A stretch of DNA of 64,000 nt from Phaeobacter sp. 11ANDIMAR09 (GTDB lineage: Bacteria > Pseudomonadota > Alphaproteobacteria > Rhodobacterales > Rhodobacteraceae), in NCBI RefSeq assembly GCF_001294455.1, contig NZ_LIKT01000014.1:1-64000 (forward strand), given 5' to 3'. The notes below the pieces were generated by a model that saw only the letters and a list, made by a program, of their open reading frames with translations, ran no database searches and had not been told where the DNA came from. Position numbers and translations under genes: made by a program. This document shows, one piece after another, positions 25,764-35,463 of this stretch. The stretch's first letter is position 1. Each line of letters begins with the position of its first letter.

Positions 25764-28700
25764 ATGAGCACGCAAAAGATCTCTCTGAATGACAAATATG
25801 ACCTGAGCAAATCACCCATCATGCTGAATGGGACCCAGGCTCTGGTGCGTCTGATGATGATGCAGAAGGCCCGCGACAAAGCAGCCGGATTGAACACGGC
25901 GGGTCTGGTGACCGGGTATCGTGGATCACCGCTGGGCGCTGTCGATATGCAGATGGAGCGGGCAAAAAAGCCGCTCACTGAATCGGATGTGACCTTCCAG
26001 TACGGTCTCAATGAGGATCTCGCTGTCACGGCGCTCTGGGGTGCGCAGCAGGCAGAGACCCGTGGCGAAGGCAAATATGACGGGGTTTTTGGCTTGTGGT
26101 ACGGCAAGGGTCCCGGCGTTGACCGCTCGGGCGATGCCTTCCGTCATGCAAATATGGCGGGCACCTCCCAAAACGGTGGTGTGTTGGTTGCGATGGGCGA
26201 TGACCACACCGGCGAAAGCTCCACCGTGCTGCACCAGTCGGAATGGTCGCTGCTGGATTGCTACCTCCCCATTGTTAGCCCCGCAGGCGTTCAGGAGATC
26301 CTGGACTACGGCATCTATGGCTATGAGCTGAGCCGGTTCTCCGGGCTTTGGGTTGGCCTAAAGACGATGAAAGACACCATCGAGGTGACGTCGGTGGTGG
26401 ATGGCGATCCAGACCGCATGCAGATCGTGCGTCCCGAGTTTGAGATGCCGGAAGGGGGGCTGAACATCCGTCTGGCCGATGACCGCTTTCAGCAGGAAGA
26501 CCGGATCATCGATTACAAACGTTTCGCCGCCGAAGCCTTTAGCCATGCTAACAAGATGGACAAGCGCGTCTGGGGGAAACCCGGTGCCAAGATCGGTTTT
26601 GTAGCAGCTGGCAAAAACTGGCTGGATCTGGTGCACGCCATGTCCTTGCTCAACATCGATGAGGCCATGGCAGAGCGTCTGGGCATCACCACCTATAAGG
26701 TGGGGCAGACCTGGCCGATGGATATGAAGGGCTTCAACACCTGGGCCGAAGGCCTTGATTTGATTGTGGTTGTCGAGGAGAAGCGCAAGCTGATCGAGGT
26801 GCAAATCAAAGAAGCGATCTTTGACGACCGTCGCGGCCGCCGGGTCTATGGTTGGTACAAGGGGGGCGTAGGTACCGCCGATCGCGAAGAGCTTTTCCCA
26901 ACCAAATATGCGCTTGACCCGATCATGATTGCCGAGAAACTTGGCGGCATCCTGATTGAGGAAGGTCGTGATACCGAGGCGGTCAAGGCGGGTCTGGCCG
27001 CGCTGGATGATGCCAAGCGGGCGGACAACGCAGAAGAGATCGCGGCACGTCTGCCCTATTTCTGTTCGGGTTGCCCGCATAACTCCTCGACCAAACTGCC
27101 CGAGGGCAGCCGTGCCTATGCCGGTATTGGCTGTCACTTCATGGTGCAGTGGATGGACCGTGAAACCACCGGTTTTACCCATATGGGGGCAGAGGGCGCC
27201 AACTGGATCGGTGAGGCACCCTTTTCCAAGCGGACCCATGTGTTCCAGAACCTCGGCGATGGTACCTATAACCACTCCGGCGTTCAGGCCATTCGGGCCG
27301 CCCTGGCTGAGGGCACCAATATTACCTATAAAATCCTGTATAATGATGCGGTTGCAATGACCGGCGGTCAGCAGGCCGAGGGCGGATTGACCGCCCATCA
27401 GATTGCACATGAGCTGAAAGCCATGGGGATGAAGACCATCGCGGTGGTCTATGACGACAAGGAAGATGTCGACGCCAAGCTGTTCCCTGCTGGCATGCGG
27501 ATGCATGAACGTGCCGAGCTGATGGAGGTGCAAAAGGAATTTGAACAGGTCGAGGGTGTCTCTGGCATCATCTATATCCAGACCTGCGCCGCCGAAAAGC
27601 GTCGCCGTCGCAAGCGGGGTCTGTTCCCCGATCCCGATCAGCGGGTCTTTATCAACCCGGACGTCTGCGAAGGCTGCGGTGATTGCGGTATTCAGTCCAA
27701 CTGCGTGTCGATTGTGCCCAAAGAGACAGAACTGGGCCGCAAACGGGCGATTGATCAAAGCTCCTGCAACAAGGATTTCTCTTGCGTCAACGGTTTTTGC
27801 CCGTCGTTCCTGACGGTCGAGGGCGCCAAGATCCGTAAAGAGGCCACAGCCGAGCTGAACCTGCCGGATCTGCCCGAACCCAAGCTGCCCGAGATCAGTG
27901 GCACCCATAACGTGGTGATCACTGGCGTTGGCGGCACTGGCGTTGTGACCATTGGCGCAGTGCTGGCACAGGCGGCTCAGATTGATGGCTTGGGCGCTGG
28001 CATGATGGAAATGGCCGGCCTCGCGCAAAAGGGCGGCGCGGTGCATATCCACTGCCGTCTGGCAAAACGGCCCGAAGACATCAGCGCCATTCGCGTCGCC
28101 ACTGGTGAAGCCCATGCGCTGATCGGCGGCGATCTGGTGGTGAGCGCAGGTGCCAAGACCATCGGCTTGATGAAAACCGGCCAGACCGGCGGCGTGGTCA
28201 ACAGCCACGAAATCATCACCGGAGACTTTACCCGCGACACCAATTTCAACCTGCCCACCGACCGCTTGCAGGTCGCTCTTCAGGCGCGTCTGCGGGATGA
28301 TCTGTCGCTGTTCGATGCCTCTGAGCTGGCCCGTGCCACCATGGGAGATTCCATTTTCTCCAACATGATGGTCTTTGGGGCTGCCTGGCAGCAGGGCTTG
28401 ATCCCGGTGAACCACGCGGCGATCACCCAGGCCATCACCCTAAACGGTGCTGCGGTTGAGCGGAACCTGCGCGCCTTTGAGATTGGTCGCTGGGCCATTG
28501 TGGAGCCTGCCGAGGCCGCCAAGATTGCCAAGCCTGCCAATGTGGTCGAGCTGCCCAAGTCTCTGGAAGAGATCATTGCCTTCCGCAGTGATCAGCTGGT
28601 GGCCTATCAGGGCGCAGGCCTGGCCAAGCGCTATGCCAAACTGCTGGACGGCATCTCGGACAAGGCGCTCAAGGAAGCCGTGGCAAAGGGCTATCACAAG

Positions 28701-29186
28701 CTCCTGGCCTATAAGGACGAATATGAAGTCGCGCGTCTCTTGCTGTCGAGCCATGAAAAACTGGCCGCTGAGTTTGAAGGCGATCTGAAGGTCTCTTACA
28801 ATCTCGCGCCGCCGATCTTTGGCGGCAAGCTGGTCAATGGCCGTCCGCAAAAGCGCAAATTTGGCCCCGGCATGACCCGTTGGCTGCGCCTCTTGGCCAA
28901 GATGAAGCCGCTGCGCAATACACCGCTGGATGTCTTTGGCTATACGGCTGAGCGCAAGATGGAGCGGGCGCTGATCAAGCAATTTGAGTCCGACATGAAA
29001 GAATGGCTGCCCAAAGCGAGTGCCGACACCCTTGAGCCGCTGATTGCACTCGCTGAACTGCCGCTGCAGATCCGGGGCTTTGGTCCGGTGAAACTGGAAA
29101 GCGAGACCAAGGCCGCCAAGCGCCGCGAAGAGCTGTTGATTGCTTTGCGTCAGGCGGGATCGCCGCTCACCGAGGCCGCTGAGTAA
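25764..29186 (+). CDS. Indolepyruvate ferredoxin oxidoreductase, fused subunits
   Basis: This 1140-residue enzyme oxidatively decarboxylates aryl-pyruvates to aryl-acetyl-CoA with ferredoxin. An N-terminal transketolase-like region carries the thiamine motif FQNLGDGTYNHSGVQAIRA near residue 495. A ferredoxin-like segment follows at about residue 634 (CEGCGDCGIQSNC and a second cysteine group). A gamma-type domain begins near residue 720 (VITGVGGTGVVTIGAVLAQ, MAGLAQKGGAVHIHC). A C-terminal DUF6537-like region ends the protein. GGGAGG precedes the ATG. In Phaeobacter the ior1 enzyme links phenylalanine to phenylacetyl-CoA; equivalence here is likely but unproven. Confidence 0.93.
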   Translation: MSTQKISLNDKYDLSKSPIMLNGTQALVRLMMMQKARDKAAGLNTAGLVTGYRGSPLGAVDMQMERAKKPLTESDVTFQYGLNEDLAVTALWGAQQAETRGEGKYDGVFGLWYGKGPGVDRSGDAFRHANMAGTSQNGGVLVAMGDDHTGESSTVLHQSEWSLLDCYLPIVSPAGVQEILDYGIYGYELSRFSGLWVGLKTMKDTIEVTSVVDGDPDRMQIVRPEFEMPEGGLNIRLADDRFQQEDRIIDYKRFAAEAFSHANKMDKRVWGKPGAKIGFVAAGKNWLDLVHAMSLLNIDEAMAERLGITTYKVGQTWPMDMKGFNTWAEGLDLIVVVEEKRKLIEVQIKEAIFDDRRGRRVYGWYKGGVGTADREELFPTKYALDPIMIAEKLGGILIEEGRDTEAVKAGLAALDDAKRADNAEEIAARLPYFCSGCPHNSSTKLPEGSRAYAGIGCHFMVQWMDRETTGFTHMGAEGANWIGEAPFSKRTHVFQNLGDGTYNHSGVQAIRAALAEGTNITYKILYNDAVAMTGGQQAEGGLTAHQIAHELKAMGMKTIAVVYDDKEDVDAKLFPAGMRMHERAELMEVQKEFEQVEGVSGIIYIQTCAAEKRRRRKRGLFPDPDQRVFINPDVCEGCGDCGIQSNCVSIVPKETELGRKRAIDQSSCNKDFSCVNGFCPSFLTVEGAKIRKEATAELNLPDLPEPKLPEISGTHNVVITGVGGTGVVTIGAVLAQAAQIDGLGAGMMEMAGLAQKGGAVHIHCRLAKRPEDISAIRVATGEAHALIGGDLVVSAGAKTIGLMKTGQTGGVVNSHEIITGDFTRDTNFNLPTDRLQVALQARLRDDLSLFDASELARATMGDSIFSNMMVFGAAWQQGLIPVNHAAITQAITLNGAAVERNLRAFEIGRWAIVEPAEAAKIAKPANVVELPKSLEEIIAFRSDQLVAYQGAGLAKRYAKLLDGISDKALKEAVAKGYHKLLAYKDEYEVARLLLSSHEKLAAEFEGDLKVSYNLAPPIFGGKLVNGRPQKRKFGPGMTRWLRLLAKMKPLRNTPLDVFGYTAERKMERALIKQFESDMKEWLPKASADTLEPLIALAELPLQIRGFGPVKLESETKAAKRREELLIALRQAGSPLTEAAE

Positions 29187-29220
29187 CGGCCTCGCGTACA
29201 CCACATGTGCTGAAAGAAAG

Positions 29221-29249
29221 GGGGAGGTGACCAGATCGGTTGCCTCCCC
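29221..29249 (+). terminator. Probable terminator after indolepyruvate oxidoreductase
   Basis: GGGGAGG and CCTCCCC form the outer stem and ACC/GGT an inner one. The following bases are only moderately T-rich, so termination efficiency is uncertain. It lies 34 bases after the stop. Confidence 0.5.
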
Positions 29250-29344
29250 TGATGTCATTTGGCTATGTCAATTGACCTTGGTGGGAACGGCCCGGCCTAT
29301 TGTCATGTGGCTGTTATGAAATTGTCTTATAAGCGGCCTAGACT

Positions 29345-30250
29345 GTGTCGCCAAAATTCGGGAGCTCCCTCTTGTCCTCAGCTCGTCATATCGCCCGTGA
29401 TATCTCCTACGCCCATTCCGCCGGATCGGCCCCCGGACGCACCATGATCCGCCTGCTGGAAAACACCACGGGTCGTCTGCAATTGATCAAACGTGCGGAT
29501 GGCTACGAGCAGGAAGTGGCCAATGGCCGCAGTTTCTGGAGCGTGATGGCCGACCGCTACGGTCTGACACTGGATGTGACAGCCGGCAGCCTGGACAACA
29601 TTCCCAAAGACAAGCCTGTGATCCTGATCGCCAATCACCCCTATGGCATTCTGGACGGCTTGATGATGGGCCATATCCTAGCGGAAACGCGCGGGGATTT
29701 CCGTATTCTCGCCCATCAAATCTTTCGCAAGGCCGAAGACCTGAACAAGGTGATCCTGCCAGTGGATTTTGCGGAAACCAAAGAGGCGCTCAAGACCAAT
29801 CTTCAGACCCGCAAGGCAGCGCTTGATTACCTGGGGCAGGGCGGGGCCATTGGCATCTTCCCTGGCGGGACGGTTTCCACCGCGGCCAAGCCCTTTTCCC
29901 ACCCGATGGATCCCGGTTGGCGCGGCTTTACCGCGCGGATGATCGCCAAATCCGATGCGGTTGTGGTGCCGGTGTTTTTTGAAGGCCATACTTCGCGTCT
30001 GTTTCAGATCGCCAGCCATCTGCATTCCACCCTGCGCATGGGGCTGCTGATCAAGGAGTTCAACAAGAGGGTGGATACCCCGGTCAAGGTGGTGATCGGC
30101 AAGCCGATCAGCCGCGATATCCTCACGCCCCTGGCCAAGGACACAAAAGGAATGATGGATTTCCTGCGCAAAGCCACGTATGAGCTGTCTCCAAAGCCGC
30201 TCAAATCTTATGACTATGGGTTTGAGTTTGAGGAGAAACATCGCGCCTGA
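29345..30250 (+). CDS. Lysophospholipid acyltransferase-family protein
   Basis: This encodes 301 residues. The acyltransferase motif appears as [15 protein letters not shown] near residue 97, with one extra residue between the catalytic His and Asp compared with Pls[13 protein letters not shown] near residue 175 corresponds to the phosphate-binding motif. This variant is found in hemolysin-like and ornithine-lipid acyltransferases. The substrate is uncertain: lysophosphatidate or lyso-ornithine lipid. The start is taken as GTG at 29345; a TTG 27 bases later is an alternative. The stop overlaps the murI leader. Confidence 0.8.
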   Translation: MSPKFGSSLLSSARHIARDISYAHSAGSAPGRTMIRLLENTTGRLQLIKRADGYEQEVANGRSFWSVMADRYGLTLDVTAGSLDNIPKDKPVILIANHPYGILDGLMMGHILAETRGDFRILAHQIFRKAEDLNKVILPVDFAETKEALKTNLQTRKAALDYLGQGGAIGIFPGGTVSTAAKPFSHPMDPGWRGFTARMIAKSDAVVVPVFFEGHTSRLFQIASHLHSTLRMGLLIKEFNKRVDTPVKVVIGKPISRDILTPLAKDTKGMMDFLRKATYELSPKPLKSYDYGFEFEEKHRA

Positions 30251-30276
30251 TGAACATCAGGCCTGAAAGAGAGATC

Positions 30277-31086
30277 ATGGCCGTAGGTATCTTTGATTCC
30301 GGTCTGGGCGGGCTTACCGTCCTGAACGCCGCCCAGTCCCGTCTGCCGGACGTGGATTTTCTGTACTACGCTGATAGCGCCCGGGCGCCTTACGGGGTGC
30401 GCGATGCCGAGGATATCTACAACCTCACCAAGGCCGCCGTGGCCGACATGTGGGACAAGGGCTGCGACCTTGTCATTCTGGCCTGCAACACCGCTTCGGC
30501 AGCAGCGCTGCGCCGGATGCAGGAAGAGGGCCTGCCCGAGGGCAAACGCGTCCTTGGCGTCTTTGTTCCGCTGATCGAGGCCCTGACCGAGCGCCAATGG
30601 GGCGATAACAGCCCGCCGCGCGAGGTGGAGGTCAAACATGTGGCATTGTTTGCAACCCCCGCCACCGTGTCCAGCCGCGCGTTTCAGCGGGAGCTGGCCT
30701 TTCGCGCCATTGGTGTGGATGTCGAGGCCCAGGCCTGCGGCGGCATCGTCGATGCCATTGAAGACGGTGACATGATCCTGGCCGAGGCCCTGGTGCGCAG
30801 CCATGTGGATGCGCTGCAGCGCAAGATGCCAGAACCCCAGGCCGCGATTCTGGGCTGTACGCATTATCCCTTGATGGAAAAAGAGTTCCAGGCGGCGCTG
30901 GGGGCAGGGGTCAAAGTCTTTAGCCAGGGCACTCTGGTGGCGGACAGTCTGGCAGATTATCTGGAGCGGCACCCGGATATGAAGGGCTCCGGCAAAGGTG
31001 GCTATTTCACCACCGGCGATCCGGCCCGTGTGAGCGATCGCGCAACGCAGTTTCTCCGACGAGAAATCCGTTTTCAGGCGGCCTGA
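30277..31086 (+). CDS. murI: Glutamate racemase
   Basis: This 269-residue enzyme makes D-glutamate for peptidoglycan. The two catalytic cysteines are visible in [13 protein letters not shown] and [13 protein letters not shown], and the N-terminal [12 protein letters not shown] contains the acidic catalytic residue. ATG at 30277 is preceded by GAGAG and starts the conserved fold; an earlier in-frame ATG at 30250 overlaps the previous stop codon and adds nine atypical residues. It is likely co-transcribed with the acyltransferase gene. Confidence 0.93.
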   Translation: MAVGIFDSGLGGLTVLNAAQSRLPDVDFLYYADSARAPYGVRDAEDIYNLTKAAVADMWDKGCDLVILACNTASAAALRRMQEEGLPEGKRVLGVFVPLIEALTERQWGDNSPPREVEVKHVALFATPATVSSRAFQRELAFRAIGVDVEAQACGGIVDAIEDGDMILAEALVRSHVDALQRKMPEPQAAILGCTHYPLMEKEFQAALGAGVKVFSQGTLVADSLADYLERHPDMKGSGKGGYFTTGDPARVSDRATQFLRREIRFQAA

Positions 31087-31102
31087 GTTTTGTCACGATC
31101 TG

Positions 31103-31122
31103 CCCCGGTGTGACTGCCGGGG
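31103..31122 (+). terminator. Weak hairpin after murI
   Basis: CCCCGG and CCGGGG pair across an eight-base loop 16 bases past the murI stop. No T run follows, so it may be only a partial terminator. Confidence 0.35.
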
Positions 31123-31164
31123 AGGTGATCCAGGACAAAGACAGCCCACATCCATTCCTATTGT

Positions 31165-31183
31165 CTCTCGCCATATGCGAGAG
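31165..31183. promoter_or_regulatory. Perfect inverted repeat ahead of argC
   Basis: CTCTCGC and GCGAGAG flank CATAT, 33 bases before the argC start. It could be an operator or a leader hairpin. No regulator is suggested by the neighbours. Confidence 0.4.
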
Positions 31184-31215
31184 TTTGACGAAGACATATC
31201 AATGCGAGGTCTGAC

Positions 31216-32244
31216 ATGACCCATAAAGTGGCAATTCTTGGCGCCAGTGGCTACACGGGCGCAGAGCTGGTTCGGCTGATTGCGAACCATCCAAATATCG
31301 AAATCAAAGCTCTGGCGGCGGAGCGTAAAGCCGGGCTGACCATGGCGCAGGTCTTCCCACATCTGCGTCATATGTCGCTTCCAACGCTTTGCAAAATCAG
31401 TGAAATTGATTTTTCTGGTATCGACCTGTGCTTTTGCGCCCTGCCGCATAAAACCAGCCAGGAAGTGATCGCAGCCCTGCCAAAGGGGTTGAAAGTGGTT
31501 GATCTGTCGGCGGATTTCCGGCTGCGCGATCCGGCCGAATATGAAAAATGGTACGGCAACCCGCATGCAGCTTTGGAGCAGCAGGAAGAGGCGGTCTATG
31601 GCCTCAGCGAGTTCTACCGCGAGGGAATCAAGTCTGCCCGTCTGGTGGCCGGTACCGGCTGCAACGCGGCTACCGGTCAGTTTGCGCTGCGTCCGCTGAT
31701 CACTTCTGGCCTGATTGATCTCGATGAAATCATTCTGGATCTGAAATGCGCCGTCTCTGGTGCGGGGCGGGCACTCAAGGAAAACCTGCTGCATGCGGAG
31801 CTGAGCGAGGGCTACAACGCCTATGCGGTGGGCGGCACCCATCGGCACCTGGGAGAGTTTGATCAGGAATTCTCCGCCCTGGCAGGGCGTCCAGTTAGGG
31901 TGCAATTCACCCCGCATCTGGTGCCCGTCAACCGGGGTATTCTGGCGACGGTCTATGTAAAGGGCGACGCAGCTGCGATCCATCAGTGCTTTGAGCAGGC
32001 CTATCGCGATGAGCCCTTCCTTGAGGTGTTGCCGTTTGGCGAAGCGCCCAGTACCCATCATGTACGCGGCTCCAATTTCTGCCATATCGGTGTGGCTGCG
32101 GACCGGATCGAAGGCCGCGCCATTGTCTTTGCTGCGCTGGATAACCTGACAAAAGGTAGCAGCGGCCAGGCCTTGCAGAATGCAAACCTGATGCTAGGTG
32201 AAGACGAGACTGCGGGGCTGATGATGGCGCCGCTGTTCCCGTAA
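31216..32244 (+). CDS. argC: N-acetyl-gamma-glutamyl-phosphate reductase
   Basis: This 342-residue enzyme performs the third step of arginine synthesis. [21 protein letters not shown] at the N-terminus is the NADPH-binding motif. Cys149 in [15 protein letters not shown] is the catalytic thiol. Later [13 protein letters not shown] and [14 protein letters not shown] match family motifs. Other arg genes are not in the window. ccmE follows after 21 bases, so some co-transcription is possible despite the unrelated functions. Confidence 0.95.
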   Translation: MTHKVAILGASGYTGAELVRLIANHPNIEIKALAAERKAGLTMAQVFPHLRHMSLPTLCKISEIDFSGIDLCFCALPHKTSQEVIAALPKGLKVVDLSADFRLRDPAEYEKWYGNPHAALEQQEEAVYGLSEFYREGIKSARLVAGTGCNAATGQFALRPLITSGLIDLDEIILDLKCAVSGAGRALKENLLHAELSEGYNAYAVGGTHRHLGEFDQEFSALAGRPVRVQFTPHLVPVNRGILATVYVKGDAAAIHQCFEQAYRDEPFLEVLPFGEAPSTHHVRGSNFCHIGVAADRIEGRAIVFAALDNLTKGSSGQALQNANLMLGEDETAGLMMAPLFP

Positions 32245-32265
32245 CAGCACCGAAAGGCCTCTGGG

Positions 32266-32709
32266 ATGAAGAACCTCAAGAAACAACGCCGGATTCAGGT
32301 CATCGCTCTTGCGGCGATTGCCCTGGTGGTGGCCACCGGGTTGATTGGCTATGCGATGCGGGATGGGATCAACTATTTCCGCTCGCCCAGTCAGGTGGCG
32401 GAAACCCCGCCGCCGCCCAGCGAGGTGTTCCGCATTGGGGGCCTGGTAGAGGAGGGCAGCCTGGTACGCGGTCAGGGTGAGGCCGTGCGGTTCTCTGTGA
32501 CAGATGGTGGCGCCACGGTGCCTGTCACCTTTGTTGGTGTTTTGCCGGATCTGTTTGAAGAGAACCAAGGCATGGTTGGCACCGGAAAACTGGTGAACGG
32601 AGTCTTTGAAGCCTCTGAAATTCTTGCCAAACACGATGAGACCTATATGCCCAAAGAGGTTGTGGATGCGCTAAAGGCCCAGGGCGTCTATCAGGAGCCG
32701 GAAACCTAA
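32266..32709 (+). CDS. ccmE: Cytochrome c maturation heme chaperone CcmE
   Basis: This 147-residue protein carries heme in the periplasm for cytochrome c assembly. A membrane anchor covers about residues 10-30, followed by an OB-fold. His123 in LAKHDETYMP, with Tyr127, is the covalent heme-binding site. The N-terminal KKQRRIQVIALA is family-typical. A large hairpin separates it from ccmF 188 bases downstream, so the two may be expressed at different levels. Confidence 0.95.
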   Translation: MKNLKKQRRIQVIALAAIALVVATGLIGYAMRDGINYFRSPSQVAETPPPPSEVFRIGGLVEEGSLVRGQGEAVRFSVTDGGATVPVTFVGVLPDLFEENQGMVGTGKLVNGVFEASEILAKHDETYMPKEVVDALKAQGVYQEPET

Positions 32710-32748
32710 AGCCAGGCTCCGCTGAAGTTGCCTACTACCCGTTTATTC

Positions 32749-32784
32749 CACTCCCCCCGCAAACACTGTTTTGCGGGGGGAGTG
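32749..32784 (+). terminator. Long GC-rich hairpin between ccmE and ccmF
   Basis: CACTCCCCCCGCAAA and TTTGCGGGGGGAGTG pair perfectly over 15 bp, one of the most stable stems in the window. The tail TCGTTTTGG has only four consecutive T residues. It may terminate ccmE mRNA partly or protect its 3' end while allowing read-through into ccmF. Confidence 0.6.
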
Positions 32785-32897
32785 TCGTTTTGGCGCGCTG
32801 ATTTTTGCCAAACGACAGGCGCTGCGGCGGCGGGACGCGGCCTGGTCCATTGGTTTTCCCATTGGCCCGCTACTCGGTAACGACTATAGACAAAGAC

Positions 32898-34868
32898 ATG
32901 ACTACAGAGCTCGGACATTTCGCCCTCATCCTCGCCTTCATGATTGCTATCGTTCAGATGGTGGTCCCATTGATTGGTGCCCATAAACGCTGGCCTGGCT
33001 GGATGGCCGTGGCCGAGCCCGCAGCACAGGCGCAGTTCTTCTTTACCGCCTTTGCCTTTGGCGCCCTAGTTTGGGCTTTTGTGACCTCGGATTTCTCTTT
33101 GCGGCTGGTGATGCTGAACAGCCATTCCGCCAAACCGATGCTCTATAAAATATCCGGCACCTGGGGCAACCATGAGGGCTCGATGTTGCTGTGGGTCTTG
33201 ATTGTTGCCCTGTTTGGCGCGGTGGCTTCGGTCTTTGGCGGTGGACTGCCGCAGACCCTGAAGGCGCGCGTTTTGGCGGTACAGGCCTCGATCGGGGTGG
33301 CATTTTTTGCCTTTATCCTCTTTACCTCCAATCCCTTCCTGCGCCTTGCAGTGCCGCCCTTTGATGGGCAGGATCTGAACCCGCTGCTGCAGGATCCGGG
33401 CCTCGCCTTCCATCCGCCGTTTTTGTACCTCGGGTATGTGGGGCTTTCGATGGCCTTTTCCTTTGCCGTGGCCGCCCTGATCGAGGGCCGGGTTGATGCG
33501 GCCTGGGCCCGTTGGGTGCGCCCCTGGACGCTGGCCGCCTGGATCTTTTTGACCATCGGTATCGCGCTTGGCAGTTGGTGGGCCTATTACGAACTCGGCT
33601 GGGGCGGTTTCTGGTTCTGGGATCCGGTTGAAAACGCCTCCTTTATGCCCTGGTTGCTGGCGGCAGCCCTGTTGCATTCGGCCATCGTGGTCGAGAAACG
33701 GGAATCGTTGAAAAGTTGGACCATCCTGCTGGCGATCCTGGCCTTTGGATTTTCGCTGATCGGCACTTTTATCGTGCGTTCGGGCCTGCTGACCTCGGTG
33801 CATGCCTTTGCCAATGATTCCGAGCGCGGGGTCTTTATTCTGATGATCCTGGCTTTCTTTACCGGCGGGGCTCTGACGCTCTTTGCCGCCCGCGCCCAGG
33901 CGATGCAGGCCCGTGGTGTTTTTGGACTGGTCAGCCGTGAAGGTGCGCTGGTGGCCAATAACATCTTGCTGGCCGTTGGCTGCTTTGTGGTCTTCTTTGG
34001 CACGATGTGGCCCATCGTGGCCGAAATGGCCTTTGGCCGGAAACTCTCCGTGGGGCCGCCCTTCTTTAATGCGGCTTTCACCCCCTTCATGGTGCTTTTG
34101 GGGGCTATCCTCCCCATCGGGTCGATGCTGCCGTGGAAGCGCGGCAATCTGGGGCGGACCATAAAGAAGCTGCGTTATGTCTTCCTGTTGGCAGTGGCCT
34201 TGGCTGTTCTGGCCTGGGCGATGCAGACCGGGCGCTCTGGTCTTGGGCCTATCGGCTTGTTTCTGGGCTCCTGGGTTGTGTTTGGGGCTTTGGTGGATCT
34301 GTGGGGGCGCACCGGCAGCCTGTCGCGCCTGCTGCGTCTGCCGCGTGCCGATTGGGGCAAGGCTACGGCCCATGCCGGGCTTGGCGTCACCATCTTTGCC
34401 ATCGCCGGCCTGACCGCATGGGAGGTTGAGGATATCCGCGTTGCCCAGATCGGTAAGCCCTTTACCGTTGGGGAATATGAGTTGACCCTTGATCGTGTCG
34501 ACAATGCACGTGGACCGAATTATTTCACTACAATGGCAACTGTAACCGTGACCAAAGCTGGGCATGATGTCGCGGTGATGCATCCTGAAAAGCGCAACTA
34601 TCCCGTGGCCAAGATGCCAACAACCGAAGCCGCAATCGATTATCGTCTGCTGCGCGATCTCTATGTGGTGATTGGCGACCAGCAAGATAGCGGTGGTTGG
34701 ACGGTGCGCACCTATATCAAACCCCTGGCCAATTGGATCTGGGGCGGCTGCCTGCTGATGGCACTTGGTGGCTTCCTGAGCCTGAGCGATCGTCGCTTCC
34801 GTGTCGCCGCGGGCGCCGGTAAGGGACAGGGTGGCGCCAAGACAGCAGCAGGGGTGGCAGCGGAATGA
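32898..34868 (+). CDS. ccmF: Cytochrome c heme lyase subunit CcmF
   Basis: This 656-residue polytopic membrane protein attaches heme to apocytochrome c. The WWD motif WGGFWFWDPVENASFMPW is near residue 235, and ISGTWGNHEGSMLLWVLI near residue 85 is the second signature. Many further hydrophobic segments follow. ATG at 32898 starts the family N-terminus (MTTELGHFALILAFM); the longer frame from 32805 adds a proline- and arginine-rich stretch that does not fit. The gene overlaps ccmH by four bases. Confidence 0.96.
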   Translation: MTTELGHFALILAFMIAIVQMVVPLIGAHKRWPGWMAVAEPAAQAQFFFTAFAFGALVWAFVTSDFSLRLVMLNSHSAKPMLYKISGTWGNHEGSMLLWVLIVALFGAVASVFGGGLPQTLKARVLAVQASIGVAFFAFILFTSNPFLRLAVPPFDGQDLNPLLQDPGLAFHPPFLYLGYVGLSMAFSFAVAALIEGRVDAAWARWVRPWTLAAWIFLTIGIALGSWWAYYELGWGGFWFWDPVENASFMPWLLAAALLHSAIVVEKRESLKSWTILLAILAFGFSLIGTFIVRSGLLTSVHAFANDSERGVFILMILAFFTGGALTLFAARAQAMQARGVFGLVSREGALVANNILLAVGCFVVFFGTMWPIVAEMAFGRKLSVGPPFFNAAFTPFMVLLGAILPIGSMLPWKRGNLGRTIKKLRYVFLLAVALAVLAWAMQTGRSGLGPIGLFLGSWVVFGALVDLWGRTGSLSRLLRLPRADWGKATAHAGLGVTIFAIAGLTAWEVEDIRVAQIGKPFTVGEYELTLDRVDNARGPNYFTTMATVTVTKAGHDVAVMHPEKRNYPVAKMPTTEAAIDYRLLRDLYVVIGDQQDSGGWTVRTYIKPLANWIWGGCLLMALGGFLSLSDRRFRVAAGAGKGQGGAKTAAGVAAE

Positions 34869-35350
34869 CTGTTCAAAAGACATGGGCCTTTGCCCTCGCC
34901 CTGGTGCTGATTGGCGCAGTGGCAACACTGCCGGAACCGGTTTTGGCAGTTCAGCCGGATGAGGTTTTGGCGGATCCCGCGCTAGAATCCCGGGCCCGTG
35001 AATTGTCAAAGGACCTGCGTTGCCTGGTCTGTCGCAATGAAAACATTGACGAATCCAACGCCGACCTGGCGCGGGATCTGCGGGTTCTGGTGCGTGAACG
35101 TCTGGTTGTGGGCGACAGCAACGATGAAGTGATCGATTTTGTCGTCGAGCGTTACGGCGAGTATGTGCTGTTGCGGCCCACCACCACAGGTGCAAATTGG
35201 ATGCTTTGGGCCGCCGGACCTTTGATGTTGCTTTTGGCACTGGGCGTGGCAACGGGTTATATGCGCGGCCGTGGACGGGCCTCGACAGTCGGCGAACAGG
35301 ATCTGAGTCGTGAAGAGCAGGCCCGCTTGAACAAGATCCTGGATGAGTGA
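34865..35350 (+). CDS. ccmH: Cytochrome c maturation thiol-disulfide protein CcmH
   Basis: This encodes 161 residues. A signal peptide (about residues 1-28) is followed by the conserved helical bundle with Cys53 and Cys56 in LRCLVCRNENIDESNADLA, which reduces or chaperones apocytochrome c. A C-terminal membrane helix (ANWMLWAAGPLMLLLALGVA) anchors it. It lacks the TPR extension of E. coli CcmH; that part is probably a separate CcmI elsewhere. It overlaps ccmF by four bases (ATGA). Confidence 0.94.
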   Translation: MTVQKTWAFALALVLIGAVATLPEPVLAVQPDEVLADPALESRARELSKDLRCLVCRNENIDESNADLARDLRVLVRERLVVGDSNDEVIDFVVERYGEYVLLRPTTTGANWMLWAAGPLMLLLALGVATGYMRGRGRASTVGEQDLSREEQARLNKILDE

Positions 35351-35463
35351 CAATTTGGTCTTGTGACGCGGGGTCCGGCTTTGCGTCTTTCGTTGTTTGC
35401 GTCAGGGTTCCGGGCAAATAGGGGGGTAACCACGCCCCCGAGCATGAGAGATATGAGGCTTTG

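Noticed and set aside
26358-28415. 685-residue minus-strand open frame inside the indolepyruvate oxidoreductase gene
   Set aside because: Histidine- and glutamine-rich composition is typical of antisense frames in GC-rich genes, and it overlaps an unmistakable enzyme.
33066-35417. 783-residue minus-strand frame opposite ccmF and ccmH
   Set aside because: Low-complexity, proline/glutamine/histidine-rich translation without motifs; the plus strand encodes clear cytochrome maturation proteins.
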